The notes: generated from the sequence alone by a model not told the origin. A stretch of DNA of 15,955 nucleotides from DATJSJ01 sp035504175 (GCA_035504175.1 DATJSJ010000085.1:1-15955); one strand, 5' to 3'; shown: positions 1 to 6,747, counted from the first letter of the stretch. Program-made: numbers and translations.

Positions 1-61
1 CGCGGTGCGCGCGACGCGCGCAGCCTTGACGGCGTTCCGGGCCTATGGCTCCCGGCGATGA
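1..61 (+). CDS. Possible 3' end of an upstream gene (partial)
   Basis: The second frame of the + strand is open from the window edge to a TGA at 59-61 and reads 19 residues ending in AYGSRR. A strong hairpin starts 17 bases after this stop, as expected at the end of a transcription unit. The first frame is also open, to a TAG at 124-126, and would encode 41 residues. That alternative runs straight through the hairpin and uses more A/T-ending codons (GTT, CTA, CTT, GGT), so I prefer the shorter frame. Too little is present to name a family. The call is uncertain. Confidence 0.3.
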   Translation, partial: AVRATRAALTAFRAYGSRR

Positions 62-77
62 TCGCCTTCGACGGCGT

Positions 78-103
78 CGAAGGCGCCTGTCAGGCGCCCT
101 TCG
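78..103 (+). terminator. Hairpin terminator candidate
   Basis: Bases 78-87 pair with 93-103. This gives ten base pairs, one bulged C at 98, and the five-base loop TGTCA. No T-tract follows, so it would be a rho-independent-like hairpin of the T-poor kind common in GC-rich genomes. It sits just after the likely stop at 61 and before the convergent FAD oxidoreductase gene. Confidence 0.5.
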
Positions 104-247
104 TCACCCAGAAATCGCGGGGTTAGAGTGCTGCCGCCAGCGCAACCTGCCTCGGGATACCACGGGCAGCGGGGGGCCGGCTCTTCGCCGACCGGCCGCC
201 GGCAGCGGCGCGAGCTAGGAGCTGCGGGCGTCGGTCGGGCAGGCTCA

Positions 248-264
248 GCCGCGGCCCGCGCGGC
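248..264 (-). terminator. Short GC hairpin after the FAD oxidoreductase gene
   Basis: GCCGCG (248-253) pairs perfectly with CGCGGC (259-264) around a five-base loop, about 20 bases beyond the stop codon of the leftward FAD gene. There is no T-run. Short GC dyads are frequent by chance in DNA this GC-rich, so this is a weak candidate. Confidence 0.3.
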
Positions 265-282
265 GCGAGGCCCGGCGTCCCG

Positions 283-1671
283 TCAGAGCGCGGGCGGCAC
301 GTTCTGGTTCAGGCGGAAGAAATTGTCCGGGTCGTACTTCGCCTTCAGCGCCGCGAGCCGCGTGTAGTTGGCGCCGAATGCCTCGCGCACCGCATCCGAC
401 CCCTCCTCGTCGAGGAAGTTCAGCAGGTAGCCCTCGCGCCGGTATGGACTGAGCGCTTCGATCGCCGCGCGGGTCCAGGCGATGTTGCGCTCGTTTTCGG
501 CGGGATCGGTCCATTGCGCCATGACGCCGACATTGAAGGCAGCCTGTCGCTGCGCAAAGGCCGTATCCGGGTGGCCCGGCCTGCCGGCGGCACCGCCGTA
601 GAACTCGATGACGATGGCGCTCAGCGGTGACAGCGCGCGGTTGCCGTGATCCACGATGGTGTCGATGGCCTGGTCGCTCAGCTCCCGCAGGAACGAGGAT
701 TTCCAGTAATTGCGCGTGCCTTCCGGAAAGGCCGGATCGAGCAGGCTCTGCATGGCAGGGAACGGCATCGGCTGGATGGCATCGAGCAGCGGTGTTGCGA
801 ACCCGCGCACGGGCCGCAGGACGCGCTCGCCTTCTGCGAGGTCGCCGCACCAGCAGGCGATGATTGCGGTCGCCGGCTGGCCGTCGGGCGTCGTGACCAG
901 GGCCGCGTAAGCACCGAGCTCGTCCGGTGCGGTGTCCATGAACGCACGATAGTGCCGCAGCACCGCCCCGGCCTGCTCGCGGGGGAAGGCGATCAGCCCG
1001 CCGAGCACGGTCGCGACCGGGTGAGCGCGATAGCGGAACGACGCGACGATGCCGAAATTGCCGCCGCCGCCGCGCAAGCCCCAGAACAGCTCCGGGTTGG
1101 TTTCAGCGTCGGCGGTGACGCGTTCGCCCTGGGCGGTCACAACCTCGCAGGACAGCAGATTGTCGCAGGTCGGTCCGTATTTCCGCACCAGCCAGCCGAC
1201 GCCGCCGCCGAGCGTCAGGCCCGCGATCCCGGTGCGCGAGACCACCCCGGCCGGGACGGCGAGTCCGTAGAGATGGGTCTCCCGATCAACATCGCCGAGC
1301 GTGGCGCCCGCCTGCACCAGGACGATCCGCTGGCGCTGGTCCACGAACACGCCCTTCATCGCCGAGAGGTCGATGACCAGGCCATCGTCGCACAAGGCTC
1401 GCCCGGCCACGTTGTGGCCGCCGCCGCGAACCGCCACCAGCAGATCGCGGGCGCGGGCGAATGTTACCGCCTCGATGATGTCCGCGGTCCCGGAGCAGCG
1501 CGCGATCAGACCGGGATGCTTGTCGATCTGGGCGTTCCAGATCCGCCGCGCCGCCTCGTACGCGGCGTCGTCGGGCCCGATCAGTTGTCCGCGGAAACGG
1601 TCCCGGAACGCGGCGATGGCGGGTGCATCGATCGTGCTGCCACCACGTTGCCGCAGCCGTGGAGGGGACAT
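283..1671 (-). CDS. FAD-binding oxidoreductase, BBE-like (monocovalent)
   Basis: A 462-residue flavoenzyme of the PCMH/VAO fold related to 6-hydroxy-D-nicotine oxidase and berberine-bridge-like enzymes. The substrate cannot be read from sequence. The N-terminal FAD domain (about 50-220) carries VRGGGHN at 81-87, whose His86 is the expected 8-alpha-histidyl FAD attachment site. GGGVGWLVRKYG (155-166) and the glycine-rich LRGGGGNFGIV segment follow. The C-terminus is a BBE domain ending in KYDPDNFFRLNQN. The position that holds the second flavin-linking Cys in bicovalent family members (ICPT context) reads VVSR here, so attachment should be through His only. There is no signal peptide, so the protein is probably cytoplasmic. 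The frame is open to 1839, but the ATG at 1669-1671 has AAGGAG six bases upstream, and the N-terminus then fits the family. It is separated from hemF by 272 bases, so it is probably transcribed on its own. Confidence 0.9.
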   Translation of the reverse strand: MSPPRLRQRGGSTIDAPAIAAFRDRFRGQLIGPDDAAYEAARRIWNAQIDKHPGLIARCSGTADIIEAVTFARARDLLVAVRGGGHNVAGRALCDDGLVIDLSAMKGVFVDQRQRIVLVQAGATLGDVDRETHLYGLAVPAGVVSRTGIAGLTLGGGVGWLVRKYGPTCDNLLSCEVVTAQGERVTADAETNPELFWGLRGGGGNFGIVASFRYRAHPVATVLGGLIAFPREQAGAVLRHYRAFMDTAPDELGAYAALVTTPDGQPATAIIACWCGDLAEGERVLRPVRGFATPLLDAIQPMPFPAMQSLLDPAFPEGTRNYWKSSFLRELSDQAIDTIVDHGNRALSPLSAIVIEFYGGAAGRPGHPDTAFAQRQAAFNVGVMAQWTDPAENERNIAWTRAAIEALSPYRREGYLLNFLDEEGSDAVREAFGANYTRLAALKAKYDPDNFFRLNQNVPPAL

Positions 1672-1874
1672 CTCCAGCTCCTTGCTTGTTCGAAACGTTG
1701 CCCGCGGTGGACGTGCAAACGTGGCCGAATCATCCATCACGAGCGCGTGTTCTACCGGGCAGGCCAGGCTTTGCTGGTTGGCCGCCCGTGATCGAGGGCG
1801 CCCTTGGATCGTGCCCGATGAGCCGGAGCGCGGGAACACCTGGCGCGGGGCCTCCGGCGTGCCATCCGCCGCTT

Positions 1875-1899
1875 GCCCGACCGGACTTCCGTGTCGGGC
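1875..1899 (-). terminator. hemF terminator-like hairpin
   Basis: GCCCGAC (1875-1881) pairs with GTCGGGC (1893-1899). Inside it CGGA (1882-1885) pairs with TCCG (1888-1891), with one bulged T at 1892. The dyad has 11 pairs and lies 45 bases downstream of the hemF stop codon in the leftward direction. There is no T-tract. It could also be a binding site in front of the FAD gene. Confidence 0.45.
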
Positions 1900-1909
1900 G
1901 CGGGTCGTC

Positions 1910-1930
1910 TCGGGCAGAGGTTTGGCCCGA
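1910..1930 (-). terminator. Second hairpin close to the hemF stop
   Basis: TCGGGC (1910-1915) pairs with GCCCGA (1925-1930) around a nine-base loop, 13 bases after the hemF stop codon. It is in tandem with the larger hairpin at 1875-1899 and shares the GTCGGGC/GCCCGA theme. It is probably part of the same termination region. Confidence 0.35.
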
Positions 1931-1943
1931 AGGGGGCCGGGAG

Positions 1944-2885
1944 TTACGGCCAGCGCACCTCCGGCGGCAGGCTCATCAGGATCGCCTCGGTGTTGCCGCC
2001 GGTGCGCAGGCCGAACAGCGTGCCGCGGTCATAGAGCAGGTTGAACTCGACATAGCGGCCGCGTCGGACGAGTTGATGCTCGCGCTCCGCCGCGGTCCAG
2101 ACCTCGCGCATGCGGCGGCGCACGATCGCCGGATAGGCCTCCAGGAAGGCGAGCCCGACATCGCGGGTGAAGGCAAAATCCGCCGCGGCGTCGCCGCTGA
2201 AGAAGTGGTCGTAGAAGATGCCGCCGAGCCCGCGCGCCTCGCCGCGATGCGGCAGGAAGAAGTATCGGTCGCACCATTCCTTGAAGCGCGGATAGTAGCC
2301 GGGATCGTGCCGGTCGCAGGCGGCGCGCAGCGCGGCGTGGAAATCCGCCGCATCCGCCTCGGCCTCCGGCGCCTCCGGCCGCATCGGAGTGATGTCGCCG
2401 CCGCCGCCGAACCAGCCGCGCGTCGTGACCAGCATGCGGGTGTTGAAATGCGCCGCCGGCACGCGCGGGCTCTGCAGATGCGCCACCAGGCTGATGCCGG
2501 ACGCCCAGAAGCGGGGATCCTCCTCCGCCCCGGGAATCTGCGACCGGAATTCCGGACTGAACGCGCCCCAGACCGTCGAGACGTTGACCCCGACCTTCTC
2601 GAACACGCGCCCGTGCATCACGCTCATCACCCCGCCGCCGCCCGGCGCCGGGTCCTCCGCATCGCCGGCGGCCGCTCCGTCGCCATGCACCGGCCGCGCC
2701 CAGGGCGTCGATACGAAGCGTCCCGGCGGGCGCCCGGCGAGCGGCCCGTCCTGCTCCGCCTCGATCGCCTCGAAAGCGGCGCACACTCGGTCGCGCAGGG
2801 ACTCGAACCAGGCCTGGGCGGCACCCTGCAGCGCCGCGTGCGGCGGCCCGTCCGCCCTCGACTTCGCGTCGCCCGCCATGCCCAT
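1944..2885 (-). CDS. hemF: Oxygen-dependent coproporphyrinogen III oxidase
   Basis: HemF converts coproporphyrinogen III to protoporphyrinogen IX by two oxygen-dependent decarboxylations in haem synthesis. The enzyme is soluble and homodimeric. With the ATG at 2883-2885 it has 313 residues, close to the usual length of about 300. Diagnostic segments are VMSVMHGRVFEKVGVNVST (86-104), the active-site region around His146 with HFNTR, GWFGGGGDITP (157-167), CDRYFFLPHRGEARGLGG (205-222) and the C-terminal RGRYVEFNLLYDRGTLFGL (275-293). Between PWARP (61-65) and the GGGG at 82 lies an Ala/Gly/Asp-rich insert of about 16 residues that I do not expect in a standard HemF. The frame is open upstream to 3128, but that extension is low-complexity. 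A second in-frame ATG two codons in (2877-2879) has an equally weak ribosome site. The gene is divergent from petB, which encodes a haem protein. Confidence 0.95.
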   Translation of the reverse strand: MGMAGDAKSRADGPPHAALQGAAQAWFESLRDRVCAAFEAIEAEQDGPLAGRPPGRFVSTPWARPVHGDGAAAGDAEDPAPGGGGVMSVMHGRVFEKVGVNVSTVWGAFSPEFRSQIPGAEEDPRFWASGISLVAHLQSPRVPAAHFNTRMLVTTRGWFGGGGDITPMRPEAPEAEADAADFHAALRAACDRHDPGYYPRFKEWCDRYFFLPHRGEARGLGGIFYDHFFSGDAAADFAFTRDVGLAFLEAYPAIVRRRMREVWTAAEREHQLVRRGRYVEFNLLYDRGTLFGLRTGGNTEAILMSLPPEVRWP

Positions 2886-3194
2886 CCACCCGTCCCCGCC
2901 TGTCCCGCCGGGGGCGCCGCTTAGCACCGATCCGCCGCCGCCGGCAGGGCCGGCGCGAGTTGCGGGCCGGCCGGATGGCGTAGTATGCGGGACAGCCGGT
3001 GTTGCGCCGCGATCGCCTCGGAGAGGCGCCGGAGCGTCGCCGGAGACCGGTCGGGGAACGAATGCACGAGATCGCGGCCAGCACCGCTCTTCCTGCGCCG
3101 CGGGCAGGCGCCCATCGCCGCGACGCAACCTCTATGATGCAGGATGCCGGAGCAGCGACGCTGCCCGGCGCGCCGGCCAGCCTGCCCTCGGGTG

Positions 3195-3224
3195 GCGTCG
3201 GCCTGCGGCGCGCGGCGCCGACGC
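3195..3224. repeat. Inverted repeat in the hemF/petB intergenic region
   Basis: GCGTCGGC (3195-3202) pairs perfectly with GCCGACGC (3217-3224) around a 14-base GC-rich loop. It lies about 310 bases upstream of hemF and 255 upstream of petB. It could be an operator, a structured leader or a chance dyad in GC-rich DNA. Confidence 0.4.
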
Positions 3225-3270
3225 ATTGCGATGACCGGCCGGGCCTCGGCCAATCAGCCGTGGCGCGTCC

Positions 3271-3289
3271 CGAAACCGGTGCCGGTTCG
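3271..3289. promoter_or_regulatory. Operator-like quasi-palindrome upstream of petB
   Basis: CGAAACCGGTGCCGGTTCG reads as an inverted repeat with one extra A on the left side. CGAA pairs with TTCG at the ends, and CCGG with CCGG in the middle. It is more A/T-containing than its surroundings, which makes chance pairing of G and C a poorer explanation. The position, 190 bases before petB, suits an upstream regulator site, but I cannot match it to a known regulator. Confidence 0.3.
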
Positions 3290-3417
3290 ACGCCTGCCGC
3301 GCCGCACTGCGTGCGCGCCACCGCGCCACATCGCTCCGCCACCGCGTGTCATCGGACGGTTCCGCGGGCGAACCCAACGTTACGACTGGCTGATTGCGTG
3401 CGCCGCCGCACCGCTTC

Positions 3418-3452
3418 GCGCCGCGCTGCCGCCCGGCAGCAAGGCGCGGCGC
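3418..3452 (+). promoter_or_regulatory. Stable hairpin in the petB leader
   Basis: GCGCCGC (3418-3424) pairs with GCGGCGC (3446-3452). Directly inside, GCTGCC (3425-3430) pairs with GGCAGC (3435-3440) around the loop GCCC. Thirteen pairs are interrupted only by a five-base bulge (3441-3445). It ends nine bases before the GGAAGGGA ribosome binding site of petB. It could be the 3' end of an upstream transcript, an RNA-stability element or an attenuator. It lacks a T-tract. Confidence 0.45.
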
Positions 3453-3478
3453 GACGGCAGGGAAGGGAATGACTGCCA

Positions 3479-4753
3479 ATGGCCGGCCTGCATAAATCCG
3501 ACTTCAAGAACCCGCTGGTGAACTGGGTGGACAGCCGCCTGCCGCTGTTCACCATGATGCAGAAGGAATACGGCAGCTTCCCGACGCCGAAGAACTTCAA
3601 CTATTTCTGGAACTTCGGCGCGCTGGCGACGGTCGCGCTCGGGATCATGATCCTGACCGGCATCTTCCTGGCGATGAACTACACGCCGAACACCGACATG
3701 GCGTTCGATTCCGTGCAGCGCATCATGCGTGACGTGAACTTCGGCTGGCTGATCCGCTACGCGCACATGAACGGCGCCTCGATGTTCTTCATCGTGGTGT
3801 ACATCCACATCTTCCGCGGCCTCTACTACGGCTCCTACAAAAAGCCGCGCGAGCTGCTGTGGATGATCGGCGTCGTGCTGCTGCTCTTGATGATGGCGAC
3901 GGCGTTCATGGGCTACGTGCTCCCCTGGGGCCAGATGTCGTACTGGGGCGCCACCGTCATCACCAACCTGTTCTCGGCGATCCCGCTGGTCGGGCACGGC
4001 ATCGTCACCTGGCTGTGGGGCGGGTTCTCGGTCGCCAACCCGACGCTGAACCGCTTCTTCAGCCTGCACTACCTGCTGCCGTTCGTGATCGTCGGCGTCG
4101 TGTTCCTGCACGTCGTGGCGCTGCACATCACCGGCTCGAACAACCCGCTCGGCATCGACGTCAAGAGCCCGCAGGACACGCTGCCCTTCCACCCATACTA
4201 CACCGTCAAGGACAGCGTCGGCGTCTGCGTCTTCCTGCTGGTCTGGGCGCTGTTCGTGTTCTTCATGCCGCGCTATCTCGGTGACCCGAACAACTTCATC
4301 CCGGCCGATCCGCTGCAGACGCCGGCCGACATCGTGCCGGAATGGTACTTCCTGCCGTTCTACGCCATCCTGCGTTCGATCCCGAACAAGCTCGGCGGCG
4401 TGACGCTGATGTTCGGCTCGATCGCGGTGCTGTTTGTGCTGCCCTGGCTCGATACCTCGCCGGTGCGCAGCGCGCGCTTCCGGCCGATCTACCGCCAGCT
4501 CGTCTTCGTCCTGGTGCTGTCGGTCGTGGTGCTCGGCGTGGTCGGCGCGCACCGGCCGGAGGGCATCTGGGTGGTGCTGGGCCGCGTCGCGACGCTCTAC
4601 TACTTCCTGCATTTCCTGGTGCTGCTGCCGCTGCTCGGCAAGATCGAGCAGCCGCTGCCGCTGCCGGAGAGCATCAGCCGGCCGGTTCTCACCCGTGGCG
4701 GCGGCGGACCGCTGCCGGGCGGGGCTCCGGCGCAGCCGATGGAGAAGCCGTGA
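3479..4753 (+). CDS. petB: Cytochrome b subunit of the cytochrome bc1 complex
   Basis: This 424-residue membrane protein binds hemes bL and bH and forms the quinol-oxidising and quinone-reducing sites of complex III. The haem ligands are in place, with two His pairs each 14 apart: H96/H197 and H110/H211. Other hallmarks are GYVLPWGQMSYWGATV (145-160), the Qo-site motif PEWY (287-290), and about eight transmembrane segments. ALHITGSNNPLGID (215-227 region) is typical of the alphaproteobacterial and mitochondrial branch. The C-terminus ends in a Pro/Gly-rich tail after residue 395. The start follows GGAAGGGA at 3461-3468, ten bases upstream. The petC start overlaps the petB stop, so the two are translationally coupled. 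The Rieske gene expected immediately upstream is absent. Confidence 0.97.
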   Translation: MAGLHKSDFKNPLVNWVDSRLPLFTMMQKEYGSFPTPKNFNYFWNFGALATVALGIMILTGIFLAMNYTPNTDMAFDSVQRIMRDVNFGWLIRYAHMNGASMFFIVVYIHIFRGLYYGSYKKPRELLWMIGVVLLLLMMATAFMGYVLPWGQMSYWGATVITNLFSAIPLVGHGIVTWLWGGFSVANPTLNRFFSLHYLLPFVIVGVVFLHVVALHITGSNNPLGIDVKSPQDTLPFHPYYTVKDSVGVCVFLLVWALFVFFMPRYLGDPNNFIPADPLQTPADIVPEWYFLPFYAILRSIPNKLGGVTLMFGSIAVLFVLPWLDTSPVRSARFRPIYRQLVFVLVLSVVVLGVVGAHRPEGIWVVLGRVATLYYFLHFLVLLPLLGKIEQPLPLPESISRPVLTRGGGGPLPGGAPAQPMEKP

Positions 4754-5520
4754 TGCGTGCTCCGTACCGCGCCGCGCTGGCCGCGCTCGCGCTGCTCGCC
4801 GCGCCGCTGCTGGTCCCGTCCGCCCGGGCGCAGGAGACGCCGCCGCTGCCGAACGTGAGCTGGAGTTTCGAGGGGCCGTTCGGCACCTTCGATCGTGCAG
4901 CCCTGCAGCGCGGCTTCCTGATCTACAAGAACGTCTGCTCCGCCTGCCACTCGATGAATCTTCTCTACTATCGCAACCTGTCGGCGATCGGGCTGTCCGA
5001 CGCGCAGATCAAGGCGATCGCGGCGAGCGTGCAAGTGCCGACGATCGACGATTCCGGCCAGCCGGCGGAGCGGCCCGGCACGCCCGCCGACCGTTTCCAC
5101 GCGCCCTTCCCCAACGACACGGCGGCCAAGGCGGCGAATAACGGCGCCGTGCCGCCGGACCAGTCGCTGCTGGTCAATGCGCGCGAAGGCGGGCCGACCT
5201 ATGTCTACGCGATCCTGACCGGCTACACCGACGCGCCGGCCGGCGTGACCGTGCCGCCGGGGCTGTTCTACAACAAGTATTTCCCCGGCCACATGATCCA
5301 CATGCCGCCGCCGCTGCAGGCGGATTCGGTCTCCTACACGGACGGCGTGAAACCGACGCTGCAGCAAGAGGCGCACGACGTCACCACCTTCCTGACCTGG
5401 GCCGCCAACCCGAACATGGAGGAGCGCAAGCGCATGGGCGTGAAGGTCGTGCTCTTCCTGGTGTTTCTGACCGGGATCACCTACGCGGTGAAGCGGCGCG
5501 TCTGGGCCGACGTGCACTGA
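4753..5520 (+). CDS. petC: Cytochrome c1 subunit of the cytochrome bc1 complex
   Basis: This 255-residue c-type cytochrome passes electrons from the Rieske protein to a soluble or membrane cytochrome c on the periplasmic side. An N-terminal signal peptide ends at SARA, with cleavage probably after residue 26. CSACH at 62-66 attaches haem covalently. HMPPPL places the sixth ligand Met at 184. A single C-terminal transmembrane helix (about 231-246), followed by KRRVW, anchors the protein. The ATG at 4753-4755 shares its first base with the petB stop TGA, a coupling arrangement typical of the pet operon. A GTG directly before it (4750) is in frame but less likely. The length is normal for an alphaproteobacterial c1. 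Confidence 0.96.
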   Translation: MRAPYRAALAALALLAAPLLVPSARAQETPPLPNVSWSFEGPFGTFDRAALQRGFLIYKNVCSACHSMNLLYYRNLSAIGLSDAQIKAIAASVQVPTIDDSGQPAERPGTPADRFHAPFPNDTAAKAANNGAVPPDQSLLVNAREGGPTYVYAILTGYTDAPAGVTVPPGLFYNKYFPGHMIHMPPPLQADSVSYTDGVKPTLQQEAHDVTTFLTWAANPNMEERKRMGVKVVLFLVFLTGITYAVKRRVWADVH

Positions 5521-5536
5521 GCGACGGGCGCATCCG

Positions 5537-6424
5537 ATGAGCCAGGCGACGCCGGTGGAACCCGTGATCGGCATCATCGGCGGCTCCGGCCTCTACGACA
5601 TCGAGGGGTTGGAGGAGACCGAATGGCGGCACGTTGCCACCCCGTGGGGCGAGCCGTCGGACGCGCTGCTGTTCGGCCGCCTAGAGGGCGTGCGCTGCGT
5701 CTTTCTGCCGCGGCACGGGCGCGGCCATCCGCTCTCGCCGACGCATCTCAACTACCGCGCCAACATCGACGCGCTGAAGCGGGCCGGCTGCACCGAGGTG
5801 ATCTCGCTCTCCGCCGTCGGCAGCCTGAAGGCGGAGCTGCCGCCGGGACATTTCGTCATCGTCGACCAGTTCATCGACCGCAGCTTCGCGCGCGAGAAAA
5901 GCTTTTTCGGCGCCGGCTGCGTCGCGCATGTCTCGATGGCGCACCCGGTCTGCGGCCGGCTCGGCGACGCGCTCGAGGCGGCCTCGCGCGGCATCGGCCT
6001 GCCGGTCACCCGTGGCGGCACGTACCTCGTCATGGAGGGGCCGCAATTCTCCACGCTGGCCGAGAGCGAGCTGTACCGCTCCTGGGGCTGCAGCGTGATC
6101 GGCATGACCAACATGCCGGAGGCCAAGCTCGCCCGTGAGGCCGAGCTTTGCTACGCGACCGTCGCCATGGTCACCGATTACGATTGCTGGCACCCCGACC
6201 ACGACCATGTGACGGTGGAGGCGGTGGTGCGCGTGCTGCTGGACAATGCCAATCGCGCCCGCGCGCTGGTGCGCGACGTGGTCGGGCGGCTCGGTGCGTC
6301 GCGCGCGGCGTGTCGATACGGCTGTGACCACGCGCTTGACCACGCGATCATCACCGCGCCCGAGAAGCGTGATCCGACCCTGCTCGCCAGGCTGGACGCC
6401 GTCGCCGGTCGGCTGCTGCGCTGA
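5537..6424 (+). CDS. mtnP: S-methyl-5'-thioadenosine phosphorylase
   Basis: A 295-residue enzyme of the purine nucleoside phosphorylase family. It cleaves methylthioadenosine with phosphate to adenine and methylthioribose-1-phosphate for methionine and purine salvage. The sequence shows the phosphate-binding GGSGLYD (15-21, Ser17), RHGRGH (59-64), SAVGSLK (92-98), GMTNMPEAKLAREAELCYAT (189-208) and TDYDCWH (213-219). Asp214 and Asp216 correspond to the residues that select a 6-amino purine in MTA phosphorylases, which favours mtnP over guanosine/inosine enzymes. The gene starts 17 bases after the petC stop with only a weak ribosome site, so it is probably read from the petBC transcript. A pet-mtnP linkage is familiar in Acetobacteraceae-type genomes. 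No apt gene follows here. Confidence 0.93.
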   Translation: MSQATPVEPVIGIIGGSGLYDIEGLEETEWRHVATPWGEPSDALLFGRLEGVRCVFLPRHGRGHPLSPTHLNYRANIDALKRAGCTEVISLSAVGSLKAELPPGHFVIVDQFIDRSFAREKSFFGAGCVAHVSMAHPVCGRLGDALEAASRGIGLPVTRGGTYLVMEGPQFSTLAESELYRSWGCSVIGMTNMPEAKLAREAELCYATVAMVTDYDCWHPDHDHVTVEAVVRVLLDNANRARALVRDVVGRLGASRAACRYGCDHALDHAIITAPEKRDPTLLARLDAVAGRLLR

Positions 6425-6449
6425 GCGGCGCCGCTTATCGGCGGCCAAG

Positions 6450-6485
6450 ACGGCGGCGGGCGGCAAGTGCGCCGCCGGCCGCCGT
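6450..6485. terminator. Strong bidirectional hairpin between mtnP and the DUF3309 gene
   Basis: ACGGCGGC (6450-6457) pairs with GCCGCCGT (6478-6485), and GGCGGC (6459-6464) pairs with GCCGCC (6471-6476). One G-G mismatch separates the two stems, and the loop is AAGTGC. The hairpin has fourteen pairs and fits exactly in the 66-base gap between two convergent stop codons, so it can end both transcripts. No T-tract is present on either side. Confidence 0.65.
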
Positions 6486-6490
6486 CCGGC

Positions 6491-6643
6491 TCACACCCAG
6501 CCGATCACCAGCAATACGATAACGATCAGCAGGATGAGGCCCAGCCCGCCCGACGGGTAGTAGCCCCAGCCGGCGCTGTACGGCCAGGTCGGCAGCGCGC
6601 CGAGCAGCAGGATGATCAGAATGATGAGGAGAATGGTGCCCAT
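6491..6643 (-). CDS. DUF3309 family small membrane protein
   Basis: This 50-residue protein consists of two hydrophobic helices (about 3-16 and 34-48) around a central GALPTWPYSAGWGYYPSGG turn. That architecture and the TWPYSxGWGYYPSGG core are the signature of DUF3309, a family of very small proteobacterial membrane proteins. The molecular function is unknown. The ATG at 6641-6643 has AGGCGG just upstream, and an AGAGGA further away. An open frame continues upstream to 7072, but that part is antisense-like shadow of the neighbouring hydrolase gene. The gene lies downstream of the dienelactone hydrolase on the same strand with a 104-base gap. Confidence 0.85.
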   Translation of the reverse strand: MGTILLIILIILLLGALPTWPYSAGWGYYPSGGLGLILLIVIVLLVIGWV

Positions 6644-6747
6644 TCCGCCTGTGATCCTCTTCCGGAGTCGCGTCGGCTGAACGCAACCGGCGCGCCGGAG
6701 TTTGCCAGGCGGAATGTTTTGCGGCGTCGGGCGTCGCGGTTCCGACC

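Larger units (their letters stand above)
1672..1943. other. Intergenic region between hemF and the FAD oxidoreductase gene
   Basis: These 272 bases hold two hairpins next to the hemF stop (described separately) and presumably the leftward promoter of the FAD gene. I could not pick out a convincing -35/-10 pair. The open frames crossing this stretch are continuations or antisense shadows without ribosome binding sites. Confidence 0.5.
2886..3478. other. Divergent hemF/petB intergenic region, no gene found, rich in dyads
   Basis: These 593 bases separate the hemF start from the petB start. Open frames here (for example 2999-3472 rightward and 2921-3253 leftward) give Arg/Ala/Pro-rich low-complexity translations with no motif and no ribosome binding site, so I treat the stretch as non-coding. 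No Rieske motif (CTHLGC or CPCHGS type) appears in the rightward frames I read up to petB. Several inverted repeats occur: a perfect 12-base palindrome at 3165-3176, and the dyads at 3195-3224, 3271-3289 and 3418-3452. The promoters of both hemF and petB must lie here, but I could not place them. Confidence 0.6.

Noticed and set aside
646..1791. 381-codon rightward open frame opposite the FAD oxidoreductase
   Set aside because: Antisense to a clear flavoenzyme with a good ribosome site. No domain is recognisable in the translation.
2921..3253. 110-codon leftward open frame between hemF and petB
   Set aside because: Arg/Ala-rich sequence with no recognised domain and no ribosome site. It overlaps several hairpins. 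A short stretch (DLVHSFPDRSPATLRRLSEA) looks protein-like, but not enough to call a gene.
3280..3300. tRNA T-arm-like GGTTCGACGCC
   Set aside because: The flanking bases do not form a five-pair T-stem, and no acceptor, D or anticodon arm can be built around it.
2999..3472. 157-codon rightward open frame ending just before petB
   Set aside because: The translation is Arg/Ala/Pro-rich without motifs and has no ribosome site. It contains none of the Rieske cysteine/histidine motifs, so it is not petA. Long chance frames are common in DNA this GC-rich.
3380..4612. 410-codon leftward open frame opposite petB
   Set aside because: Antisense shadow of petB. The His/Asp/Arg/Gln-rich composition is typical of reading the reverse of GC-rich coding DNA.
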